From positions 1 through 5,667 of the forward strand of contig JAKZRT010000031.1 in NCBI GenBank assembly GCA_047518005.1: a DNA stretch of 5,667 bases, in the 5' to 3' direction. Numbering within the stretch: position 1 is the stretch's first letter; each line of letters opens with the position of its first letter. The position numbers and the translations under genes are program-made. The notes under the pieces were generated by a model, which saw nothing but the letters and a program-made list of their open reading frames with translations, was not told the DNA's origin and did not search any database. The DNA is from JAKZRT01 sp047518005 (GTDB taxonomy: Bacteria > Pseudomonadota > Alphaproteobacteria > Rhodobacterales > Rhodobacteraceae). Positions 1 through 5,597 of this stretch are shown one piece after another.

Positions 1-59
1 CTTGCATAGCGTCCCGAATGCCGTTCATATCGGGCGCGAGTGGTTTCAGTCCAGGCCAT
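1..59 (-). CDS. IS5-family transposase, N-terminal fragment (runs off left edge)
   Basis: Only the first 19 codons are in the window, reading MAWTETTRARYERHSGRYA. This matches the typical opening of IS5-family transposases common in Alphaproteobacteria, which start M(A/P)WTE-T-R--Y-R-G-RYASDLTD. These DDE enzymes cut and join the ends of their own element. The DDE catalytic residues lie outside the window. The start is supported by a GAGGGAG ribosome binding site (complement of 66-72) six bases upstream of the ATG. The gene points away from the P47-like genes, so its promoter side and IS end face the 130-residue gene. Family recognition rests on a short motif. Whether the rest of the transposase is intact cannot be seen. 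Confidence 0.75.
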   Translation of the reverse strand, partial: MAWTETTRARYERHSGRYA

Positions 60-65
60 TGTGAT

Positions 66-72
66 CTCCCTC
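66..72 (-). promoter_or_regulatory. Ribosome binding site of the IS5-type transposase
   Basis: On the minus strand this reads GAGGGAG, followed by six bases and then ATG. It is a good Shine-Dalgarno match and decides the transposase start at position 59. Confidence 0.6.
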
Positions 73-129
73 GAATCTTATCAATCCGATTGAATCACAA
101 CTCGCTGAAATCACTCAATTAGTTTTGGA

Positions 130-522
130 TCAGACACTAAGGTCCAGGGGCACAACGGCCTCGGCAACTTCGGCGGGCCCGTCGCCAAGGTCAAACCGCA
201 GTTCCGCCGGGGCAACGCCATCGGGCGAGGGGACCAGCCCCAATGGAATTTCAACCACTAGGGTCATCCCAGACAGATCGAACGGTCTGAGCGCGCTTTT
301 GGTCAGCCCCCGCGCGGTGCCCTGGCGAATATAAAGCTCCATATGCAGCTTCCGCATGGACCCCCCACCCAGAATTCGCCAGGGCCCGAAACGACCCTTT
401 AACCTCAGGCCGTCGCGTTTGTGATCGAAACTCGTGACCAAACTGTCTTCACCCGCCTCCAGCGCCTGGTTGGCAAGATCGATGCCGATCGCCGAAACGG
501 TGTCCCACCCAAGAAGTTTCAT
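130..522 (-). CDS. Short P47/OrfX-like (TULIP fold) protein, 130 aa, possibly truncated
   Basis: The protein opens with LGWDTVSAI (residues 4-12), the N-terminal signature shared with both upstream paralogs (GWD-V-A/G-R--D-N-AI). FGPWRI at 45-50 corresponds to FSDWTV and FDPWAI in the paralogs. It therefore covers roughly the first 120 residues of a P47-type domain and lacks the rest, including the hydrophobic segment and C-terminal NGG motif. The start overlaps the stop of the 525-aa gene as ATGA (519-522). No Shine-Dalgarno is visible, so translational coupling is likely. There is no signal peptide or membrane segment. The stop lies about 70 bp from the transposase start, so the IS may have removed the 3' part and supplied the stop. 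The alternative is a natively short protein, comparable in size to clostridial OrfX1. Its function is unknown; lipid binding is an inference from the fold family. Confidence 0.75.
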   Translation of the reverse strand: MKLLGWDTVSAIGIDLANQALEAGEDSLVTSFDHKRDGLRLKGRFGPWRILGGGSMRKLHMELYIRQGTARGLTKSALRPFDLSGMTLVVEIPLGLVPSPDGVAPAELRFDLGDGPAEVAEAVVPLDLSV

Positions 523-2096
523 GGCGTCTGGCCAGCGCGCGACGCCATGAGGCTGGCAAACGGCGCCTGAAACTGGCGCTGCGCCGCGGACGGGTCTTCG
601 GCACCCAGCAAACCGGTGTCACCGGTGATGCCGCCGATTTGCAGACCGCCGTTAAGGCCCGCGAAGATCGGGTCAAAGCGGCTGGCGGTCGACCAACTGA
701 CCGCCTGGCTGGCATTGGTCAGCATCAGGTCAATCGGCGGTCCGTCATTGCCCGAGATCAGCTTGATCGCGTCCCGCGTGATCGTGCCGATCAGCAAGGC
801 CGCGACAATGGCTGCGACCACAATGGCAACGCCGCCGGTGACAAAGCCCAGAACCACCATACCGACCAGCGCAAGGCCGCGTGCGACCCATTCGATGATC
901 GTCGCATCCTTGTCTTGTTTGGTCTGCTTCTTGTCGTCGTGGCTGAGCTGTTTGAAGGCCATGGTCTTTTGCTTTTTCGAATTCTCGGTCAGCCCATAGG
1001 TATAGGTGTCGATCGTATTGATGATCGACCAGACGCCCTTGGTGATCTCGGTGTGGGTTTCGCTTTCAAGCTTCACCTCGGTCTCGCCCACATGCACCAT
1101 CATGCGTTGCAGATAGGGCGAATATGACTTGCCCTTTTCGTCCTTTACGTTGTCCAGTTTCAGGCGTTTCTTGACCGAAACGGCAGTGTCTTTCGACGAA
1201 TAAAGCAGGTCCGATGCCTCGAGCCCGTCAAAGGCCAAAGGCAGACCCCGACCGATCATGTCGTGTGCAATGCGCTGGCGCGAAATGCACAGCGCCGCAT
1301 TGGCACCCTGGGGGATCATATCGGCCTGGGCCTGGGCGATCAGCCCGTCACCCTTGCGACCCCCGGTCATGCAGAGGATCGACAAAATACTGTCCTCGGG
1401 CGTCTCAGCGTTGTGACCAAAGGCGTAAGACACGGTCGAGGGCACCAGCCAGTCAAAGCCGCCTTCGGTCTCGTCGTGCGCCGTCTTGACGATGTTTACG
1501 GTGGCAAAGACGTGCTGGAAGGCGGCCAGATTGGCGTTGAACCACTGGTCCAGGCCGACCTTCAGCACCGAATAAAGCCGCGTCGGTATCGCGCGCCCGC
1601 CATCGACCGACAGCACTTGCGCCACCCGCGCGTCTTCGCCGGTGCCCAGGACGCCCGCGTGGGGCGCAATTTTCAGAACCAGCAGGTGTGTCTCAACTTC
1701 CTGCTCGCCGCCGCCGGGTGCGGCCATCATGCGCGGGCCTGCGGGCATGTATTGAAGGTGAACCCGGACCTGCGCCACGCCTTCGGCCAGCACCGCATTC
1801 ATGCCGCGATAACTGACCGCGACGTTCTTGATCGGCACCGCCAGGTTGATCAGCAGGCCGTTGCCGTCGGGCGAGATCGCCCAGGGGTCAAAGCTGCCCG
1901 CAATAGTCGCGCCCTCGACCGGATTTGCTGAAAAGCTTGTCGGCGAGGTGCCGGCATTGCGGATCACGGTGTTGATGTCGCCGATCCGCACCGCCGACAC
2001 CACATCCCAGCCGTTCGGGTCGACCGGTCGGGTGTTTGACGGGATCGTTGCCAGTGCCGCGTTGCGCGGGTTTTCAAGTTCTATCGTGTCAAACAT
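519..2096 (-). CDS. P47/OrfX-like TULIP-family protein, 525 aa, with hydrophobic segment
   Basis: A full-length member of the family named after clostridial P47, whose solved members have a BPI-like tubular lipid-binding (TULIP) fold. The signature NGWDVVSAVRIGDIN is at 28-42 and FDPWAI at 69-74. Motifs shared with the 577-aa neighbour follow: F-H-FA-VN around 193-201, FDWLVPSTVSY at 214-224, ILSILCMT at 237-244, MIPQGANAALCISRQR at 260-275 and FDPIFAGLNGGLQIGG at 474-489. A lysine-rich polar stretch (about 373-397) precedes a strongly hydrophobic region at 403-439, long enough for a membrane hairpin. There is no N-terminal signal peptide. The start has AGGAG (complement of 2103-2107) six bases upstream, 22 nt after the upstream stop. 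It has a C-terminal tail of about 35 residues beyond the NGG motif that the 577-aa paralog lacks. The biochemical role is not known; binding of a lipid or other hydrophobic ligand is a family-level inference. Confidence 0.85.
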   Translation of the reverse strand: MFDTIELENPRNAALATIPSNTRPVDPNGWDVVSAVRIGDINTVIRNAGTSPTSFSANPVEGATIAGSFDPWAISPDGNGLLINLAVPIKNVAVSYRGMNAVLAEGVAQVRVHLQYMPAGPRMMAAPGGGEQEVETHLLVLKIAPHAGVLGTGEDARVAQVLSVDGGRAIPTRLYSVLKVGLDQWFNANLAAFQHVFATVNIVKTAHDETEGGFDWLVPSTVSYAFGHNAETPEDSILSILCMTGGRKGDGLIAQAQADMIPQGANAALCISRQRIAHDMIGRGLPLAFDGLEASDLLYSSKDTAVSVKKRLKLDNVKDEKGKSYSPYLQRMMVHVGETEVKLESETHTEITKGVWSIINTIDTYTYGLTENSKKQKTMAFKQLSHDDKKQTKQDKDATIIEWVARGLALVGMVVLGFVTGGVAIVVAAIVAALLIGTITRDAIKLISGNDGPPIDLMLTNASQAVSWSTASRFDPIFAGLNGGLQIGGITGDTGLLGAEDPSAAQRQFQAPFASLMASRAGQTP

Positions 2097-2102
2097 TTCT
2101 CG

Positions 2103-2107
2103 CTCCT
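2103..2107 (-). promoter_or_regulatory. Ribosome binding site of the 525-aa P47-like gene
   Basis: AGGAG on the minus strand sits six bases before the ATG at 2096 in the 22-nt gap after the 577-aa gene. It is a strong site, showing that this gene is translated independently, unlike the 130-aa gene downstream. Confidence 0.7.
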
Positions 2108-2118
2108 ATTGGCAGGGG

Positions 2119-3852
2119 TTAATCTGCAAACGTCGGGTCGCCGCCCATCTGCACGCCGCCGTTGAACGCCGCCGATGTCAGGTCGAACCCGCTGCTGCCG
2201 GGCCAGGTGATCGGCTCCATGACCATGTTGGCGAAGACGCCGACGTCAGGGATTGTGTCTTTGGGGTCATCGCCGGAATTGATGATCTCCTGCATGACGT
2301 TTTCCAAAAGCCCCAGGGCGCTGAGCCCGCCAAAACCGGCCAAGGCACCATAATAGACCGAGGTCAGCACACGCATCGCCGTGTCCTGCGCACGGGTCAC
2401 GCCGGCGATGGACCCCGAAACGATTTCGGTCCCACCACGGGCGATGGCCACCGAATTGGTCGCGGTCGCTTCGCCGACCTTGATGGTGACTTTGGCCGCA
2501 CCCTGCAGAGCGGCGTCGGTGGTCTCGGTCGCGACCGCCGCGGTCGCGGATTTGTAGATCACGCCGACGGTGACCAACAAAAGCAGGACATCGACCACCA
2601 GAATGGCCCACTCGACGCCCTTGGCCAGATCGGTCTTTTCGACAGTGGCGTAATGGGTTGGCGGGTTCAGGTCATTGCCGTCCGGGTCAACTTCGCCCGA
2701 GCCGGGGATCAGCACCAGTTGTTTTTTGTCCTCGGAAAGCCCGATATGAGCATCCATGCGGATGTCGTGATAAACGTCGTACCAGCCCTTCCAAAAGGGG
2801 TGCATGAACCGGTCCAGATTGATCGTCAGCCAGTTGTCTTCCAGATCGGCCTGAAACTGGCGCGGCTGGATCGAAGCCGGATTGGTCTTGCCGTTGATCT
2901 CGAACTCTTCGATCCCAAGGGCGGCGGTGTTGGTGATCCGCGTGCCGTTGCCGGTGATCTCGAAATAATCGTCCGGCCAAACTGTGCCGGGTTTTTTCGG
3001 ATCATCGAACATCAGTGCCAGACCCGGCATCAGCATGTTGGCCATGTACATCCGCTTCGAGATCAGAAATCCGGCGCGCGCGCCGTTGGGCAACAATTCC
3101 GAGGCCACGTCCTGCTGAACCGGTTTGGCGCGATTTTCTGTCATGCAGAGGATGGCGAGAATACCATTGCCCGCACCGTCTGCGGATACGCCGTAAGCCA
3201 CAGCCGTGGGCGCAAGCCAGGCAAAGGCGTCGGTCGCGGCGCGCGAATTCAGGTTGACCGCGGCAAAGGCGTGATTGAATTCCTGCAGGTTTGTGTATTC
3301 GCCCGGGGCGGCTTGAAAGTTGATCCAGTTGCTAAAAAGCAGCCCGATGTCGTCGGGTGTCAGCCCGTCGGCGATCGAGGCCGGTTGCCCCGGAAAGCCG
3401 CCGTCGGGCGGCAATGCTGGATAACTGACCGTCAGCACCGTGCCGGGATCGCCCAGAATGTTGCTGCCTTTGATGCGAAACTCGACCACACTGCCGCGCT
3501 TCGCTTTTACGTTGGCTGCCGGTTGCGGGATCTGATCAAGCTGAACCTCGATCTGGATCGCGACCTGCCTGCGCTCGGTGTCGGGATCGGCACCGAATGC
3601 AAAAAACAATGCGTCAACCGGCAGGGTCATCTGCAAAAGCTGCCCCGAACCGCCGGTGACCGTCCAGTCGCTGAATACTCCGTTTATCTTTTCAACGCCG
3701 GGATCGTCATAGGTGAAACTGGCCGGGCTGGAACCGGCGTTCACGATCGCCTGGTTCACGTCGCCAAAGCGAATGCCAAAGACCGTGTCCCATCCAAGCG
3801 TGTTGGCGGTGGTGAAATTGGCCGAGGCGATTTTGGGGTTTGTATCAAGCAT
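2119..3852 (-). CDS. P47/OrfX-like TULIP-family protein, 577 aa, with hydrophobic segments
   Basis: First gene of the P47-like set and the longest paralog. The signature LGWDTVFGIRFGDVNQAI is at 19-36, FSDWTV at 60-65, F-HAFAAVN at 192-200, FAWLAPTAVAYG at 210-221, ILAILCMTENR at 231-241 and LLPNGARAGFLISKR at 253-267. The last part, 549-571, carries W-GSSGFDLTSAAFNGG and QMGG, aligning with the end of the 525-aa protein. Hydrophobic segments lie at about 413-433 and, more weakly, 497-518; the first is in the same relative place as that of the paralog. No signal peptide is seen. AGAGGGAG (complement of 3862-3869) lies nine bases before the ATG. Clostridial relatives are encoded in neurotoxin clusters, but no toxin gene is visible here. 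The antisense strand is also open for a long way, which is a GC-rich shadow. Molecular function is unproven. Confidence 0.87.
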   Translation of the reverse strand: MLDTNPKIASANFTTANTLGWDTVFGIRFGDVNQAIVNAGSSPASFTYDDPGVEKINGVFSDWTVTGGSGQLLQMTLPVDALFFAFGADPDTERRQVAIQIEVQLDQIPQPAANVKAKRGSVVEFRIKGSNILGDPGTVLTVSYPALPPDGGFPGQPASIADGLTPDDIGLLFSNWINFQAAPGEYTNLQEFNHAFAAVNLNSRAATDAFAWLAPTAVAYGVSADGAGNGILAILCMTENRAKPVQQDVASELLPNGARAGFLISKRMYMANMLMPGLALMFDDPKKPGTVWPDDYFEITGNGTRITNTAALGIEEFEINGKTNPASIQPRQFQADLEDNWLTINLDRFMHPFWKGWYDVYHDIRMDAHIGLSEDKKQLVLIPGSGEVDPDGNDLNPPTHYATVEKTDLAKGVEWAILVVDVLLLLVTVGVIYKSATAAVATETTDAALQGAAKVTIKVGEATATNSVAIARGGTEIVSGSIAGVTRAQDTAMRVLTSVYYGALAGFGGLSALGLLENVMQEIINSGDDPKDTIPDVGVFANMVMEPITWPGSSGFDLTSAAFNGGVQMGGDPTFAD

Positions 3853-3861
3853 GGGGTATCG

Positions 3862-3869
3862 CTCCCTCT
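3862..3869 (-). promoter_or_regulatory. Ribosome binding site of the 577-aa P47-like gene
   Basis: AGAGGGAG on the minus strand lies nine bases upstream of the ATG at 3852, inside the 62-nt gap after the VPLPA-CTERM gene. No convincing separate promoter was recognised in that gap, which favours co-transcription with the upstream gene. Confidence 0.6.
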
Positions 3870-3914
3870 TAAAGTTTTGGGTTTGGGAAATAGACGATGG
3901 TGGTCGTTAGGGCG

Positions 3915-4634
3915 TCAGGCGCGCTTTCGTCGGAAGAAGGCCAGGCAGGCCAAACCCACCGACGAAAGCGCTAACCCAGCTGGTAAGGGCACACTCGTTA
4001 CCGGATCACTGGCTTGCGTCAGCGAGCCGTAGATTTCATATTTCAAAGGGTTGAATACTGGATCGCTGAATGTCGTAAGGTCCTGAAACGGCGCTTCAAT
4101 AATGAAATTGTTATTGGCATCGACCGACGTGTAGTTTACGCCCGGCGTGATGTAGGCAGCATCCCAGGTAGCCGCAAAACTTGCGTGCCAGGAAGCGGCA
4201 CCTTGGGTAATTTCCAGAACCAGAGTATAAGTTGTCCCGGCCAACAGCGTCAGGATCAGGTCGCTCACCCGCACATTTTTCGTAATGATCTGGTTCAGAT
4301 CCAGGTCGGCGACGGTTATCAGAGTGTTATCGAAATCCACCTGATCAAGGCGTGCAATCACGGGAACATTGGGCGCAGGTTCACGATCAAACAAATACAC
4401 CGTGCCTGCGCACGAAAAGCAGTGAATAGTCATTCCAAGCGTGGCGTCGTAGATGTCCTGGTTCGGTGTGAACGTTGCAGCAGCAGCGTAATATCCGTGG
4501 TTGGGTCCAAGCAAGACCTGACCGCCGGTCGGGCCGTCGACATCCAGCAAAAGGGTCGAGGCCGCTGACGGAAGTACGGAAATAATGAGCACCGTCGCGG
4601 CCGAAGCGATGAAAGACCAGATGCGTGAAAACAT
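3915..4634 (-). CDS. VPLPA-CTERM sorting domain protein, 239 aa
   Basis: A secreted protein with a complete exosortase-type layout. Residues 1-26 form a Sec signal peptide with a hydrophobic core around ATVLIISVL and likely cleavage after PSAAS. The mature part (27-210) is rich in Thr, Asn, Asp and small hydrophobic residues, as expected for a beta-rich extracellular domain. The tail has VPLPAG at 215-220, a hydrophobic helix at about 221-234 and a basic end, RRKRA. In known systems the exosortase recognises this tail at the inner membrane and the protein is then released or anchored at the surface. A CxxC pair (C72, C75) could form a disulphide. The mature domain was not recognised, so its function is unknown. 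No strong Shine-Dalgarno precedes the ATG, and an overlapping out-of-frame ATG lies 14 nt upstream. It is divergent from the Crp-type gene and 62 nt upstream of the P47-like genes. The cognate exosortase is not in the window. Confidence 0.85.
   Translation of the reverse strand: MFSRIWSFIASAATVLIISVLPSAASTLLLDVDGPTGGQVLLGPNHGYYAAAATFTPNQDIYDATLGMTIHCFSCAGTVYLFDREPAPNVPVIARLDQVDFDNTLITVADLDLNQIITKNVRVSDLILTLLAGTTYTLVLEITQGAASWHASFAATWDAAYITPGVNYTSVDANNNFIIEAPFQDLTTFSDPVFNPLKYEIYGSLTQASDPVTSVPLPAGLALSSVGLACLAFFRRKRA
3921..3971 (-). repeat. 13-bp perfect inverted repeat at the 3' end of the VPLPA-CTERM gene
   Basis: GCGCTTTCGTCGG (3921-3933) and CCGACGAAAGCGC (3959-3971) are exact reverse complements separated by 25 nt. 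The loop contains a second small stem, GGCC-aggca-GGCC (3939-3951). In the minus-strand mRNA this forms a stable hairpin ending three bases before the stop codon. It encodes parts of the sorting tail (ALSSVG and RRKRA). No T-run follows, so it is not a standard intrinsic terminator. It could protect the mRNA 3' end or modulate read-through into the P47-like genes; this is inferred only from position. Confidence 0.6.
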
Positions 4635-4697
4635 GATAGCAAACCCATAGTTTCCGAGCCGTTAACTGTTTTATGGGGCGATTCTAGCTGGCCGCGC

Positions 4698-4713
4698 AGT
4701 GACGACCGTCACA
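4698..4713. promoter_or_regulatory. CRP-like operator, AGTGA-N6-TCACA
   Basis: The sequence reads AGTGACGACCGTCACA. It matches the CRP consensus TGTGA-N6-TCACA at nine of ten defined positions and contains the perfect palindrome GTGACG-AC-CGTCAC (4699-4712). Its centre is about 61 bp before the Crp-type start codon and about 71 bp before the VPLPA-CTERM start codon. The neighbouring regulator carries the CRP recognition residues, so autoregulation and control of the divergent gene are likely. Whether binding activates or represses cannot be told without transcription starts. Confidence 0.6.
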
Positions 4714-4717
4714 GGTG

Positions 4718-4737
4718 GGTCAAATTATTTATTGACC
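4718..4737. promoter_or_regulatory. Second inverted repeat, GGTCAA-N8-TTGACC
   Basis: A perfect 6-bp inverted repeat with an AT-only spacer (ATTATTTA) lies just downstream of the CRP-like box, ending 29 bp before the Crp-type start codon. It does not match the FNR (TTGAT-N4-ATCAA) or CRP consensus. It may be an operator for a different regulator or overlap the core promoter of the plus-strand gene. The regulator is not identified. Confidence 0.4.
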
Positions 4738-4766
4738 GCAACCATGCGAAGCGGCCAAGAAACCCT

Positions 4767-5447
4767 ATGGCCACCACCGAAATTCAGGGCGTCGTCTTTC
4801 CTGCCCTTACCGATGCGCAACGACAAACCCTGTTATCGCGATGCACCCCGCGCGCTTACGCGAAGGGCGAGACGATATTCTCGCGCGGCGAACCCGGGTC
4901 GCTGATATTCGTGATTGAAACCGGGCGCGTCGAGGTCAGCGTTACCTCGCGGCGCGGGCGCCGGACGATCCTCAACCAAATGGGTCCGGGCGAAGTTCTG
5001 GGCGAACTGGCCATGCTCGACGGTGATCCGCGCAGCGCCGATGCCCGTGCCGCGACCGATGCCACTGGCCGCATCCTGACGCGGCAGCATTTCCTGGTGT
5101 TTCTCAGTGATTTTCCTGAAATGGCAGCGGCGATCATTCAGGAAATTTGCCGGAAACTGCGAAACCTCAGCGATCTTCACGCCGACCAGCTGGCGACAGA
5201 CGGGGCCAGGCGTCTGGCGTTGGTCCTGTCCAGGCTGTTCTCGAAATGGGGCCAGACAGGCGAAAACGGCGAGGTCTATCTGGACCATACATTCTCACAG
5301 TCCGATCTGGGTGATTTTGCCGGACTGGCGCGCGAAAACGTCAACCGGCGTCTGCGCATCTGGACCCAGGACGGGTTGTTGCGCGCCGACGGTTCAAGGC
5401 TTGTTCTGACCGACCCGGTGCGGTTGGAACGGCTGGCAAACGATTAG
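4767..5447 (+). CDS. Crp-type (Crp/Fnr family) cyclic-nucleotide-responsive regulator, 226 aa
   Basis: A complete Crp/Fnr-family regulator. Residues about 12-125 form the cyclic-nucleotide-binding beta-roll, with a phosphate-binding cassette GELAML (79-84) and RSA (89-91). The Glu and Arg-Ser that hold cyclic nucleotide phosphate and ribose in CRP are thus present. A long dimer helix (about 115-145) follows; by eye S135 aligns with CRP Ser128, but Leu134 replaces Thr127, which contacts the cAMP base. The helix-turn-helix is at about 177-200, and its recognition helix ARENVNRRL supplies R189, E190 and R194, equivalent to CRP R180, E181 and R185. No FNR-type cysteine cluster is present; the only cysteines are C26 and C128, so oxygen sensing is unlikely. 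The ATG has only a weak Shine-Dalgarno, and no in-frame upstream start was found. It is divergent from the VPLPA-CTERM gene and convergent with a cyclase-like remnant, whose stop overlaps its own by two bases. Confidence 0.9.
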   Translation: MATTEIQGVVFPALTDAQRQTLLSRCTPRAYAKGETIFSRGEPGSLIFVIETGRVEVSVTSRRGRRTILNQMGPGEVLGELAMLDGDPRSADARAATDATGRILTRQHFLVFLSDFPEMAAAIIQEICRKLRNLSDLHADQLATDGARRLALVLSRLFSKWGQTGENGEVYLDHTFSQSDLGDFAGLARENVNRRLRIWTQDGLLRADGSRLVLTDPVRLERLAND

Positions 5448-5543
5448 TCTCTCAGTTCCACCGCTTCGACCGGATCGGTCAGCCCTTTCAGATCATAGCG
5501 GCTGGCGGTTCCCCCGGTTGGGATGGCGGTGTCGAGAACATTC
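5444..5543 (-). pseudogene. C-terminal remnant of a probable class III adenylate/guanylate cyclase
   Basis: Read leftwards from 5543, the frame gives NVLDTAIPTGG, then TASRYDLKGLTDPVEAVELRD and a TAA stop at 5446-5444. The pattern YDLKGL-(D/E)PVE-xEL is the usual C-terminal tail of bacterial class III adenylate/guanylate cyclases (LKGVAEPVEV-EV). Its stop lies inside the last codons of the convergent Crp-type gene. Codon use changes at about 5543: beyond it the frame stays open to the window edge but becomes Arg-rich with AGA codons and no cyclase motifs. The gene therefore appears cut by inserted DNA, leaving about 32 codons. A nucleotide cyclase beside a Crp-type regulator is biologically sensible. 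Family assignment rests on this short tail. Confidence 0.5.
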
Positions 5544-5579
5544 TGAGTTGACCGGTTTATGTACCATATGAGTTGACCG
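5544..5579. repeat. 11-bp direct repeat, period 25
   Basis: TGAGTTGACCG occurs at 5544-5554 and again at 5569-5579. The spacer TTTATGTACCATA is AT-rich. The arrangement fits paired transposase-binding sites at an IS terminus. The core TTGACCG also ends the inverted repeat at 4732-4738, which may be coincidence. Confidence 0.6.
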
Positions 5580-5597
5580 CTTCTGTTGCGGTTTCTG

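Larger units (their letters stand above)
1..129 (-). mobile_element. End region of an IS5-family insertion sequence
   Basis: The transposase start at 59 faces left, so the terminal inverted repeat of the element should lie between about 60 and 140. That stretch is clearly more AT-rich than the genes to its right. It contains a small palindrome, TCAATC-C-GATTGA, at 81-93. IS5 members often insert at CTAR targets; TTAG at 119-122 and CTAA at 137-140 are candidate target copies, so the edge could be at either place. The opposite end is outside the window, so the terminal repeat cannot be matched and the exact boundary is unknown. Confidence 0.55.
4635..4766. promoter_or_regulatory. Divergent promoter region between the VPLPA-CTERM and Crp-type genes
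   Basis: This 132-bp gap must hold the promoters of both divergent genes and is more AT-rich than the flanking genes in places. It contains two perfect inverted repeats, described separately. TAGAAT on the minus strand (4686-4681) is a plausible -10 element for the VPLPA-CTERM gene; no good -35 lies at the normal distance, and the CRP-like box covers that place. Neither gene has a strong Shine-Dalgarno. No convincing -10/-35 pair was found for the plus-strand gene. Confidence 0.5.

Noticed and set aside
81..93. Palindrome TCAATC-C-GATTGA as a Crp/Fnr operator
   Set aside because: Half-site orientation and spacing do not fit TTGAT-N4-ATCAA, and it lies in the IS end upstream of the transposase.
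1263..1931. Plus-strand open frame of 222 codons antisense to the 525-aa gene
   Set aside because: It lies wholly opposite motif-bearing coding sequence, has composition typical of antisense frames and no recognised family.
1828..4032. Very long plus-strand open frame (734 codons) antisense to the P47-like genes
   Set aside because: It is Arg/Asp/His/Gly-rich with no recognisable domain. It lies opposite two paralogous proteins whose shared motifs and ribosome binding sites prove the minus strand. It is a GC-rich shadow.
4014..4568. Plus-strand open frame of 184 codons antisense to the VPLPA-CTERM gene
   Set aside because: The minus strand has a full signal peptide and sorting tail, which explains the sequence; the plus frame has no supporting motif.
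4646..4648. Alternative upstream ATG for the VPLPA-CTERM gene
   Set aside because: It is 14 nt upstream and out of frame. The product from that start lacks a signal peptide continuing into the sorting protein.
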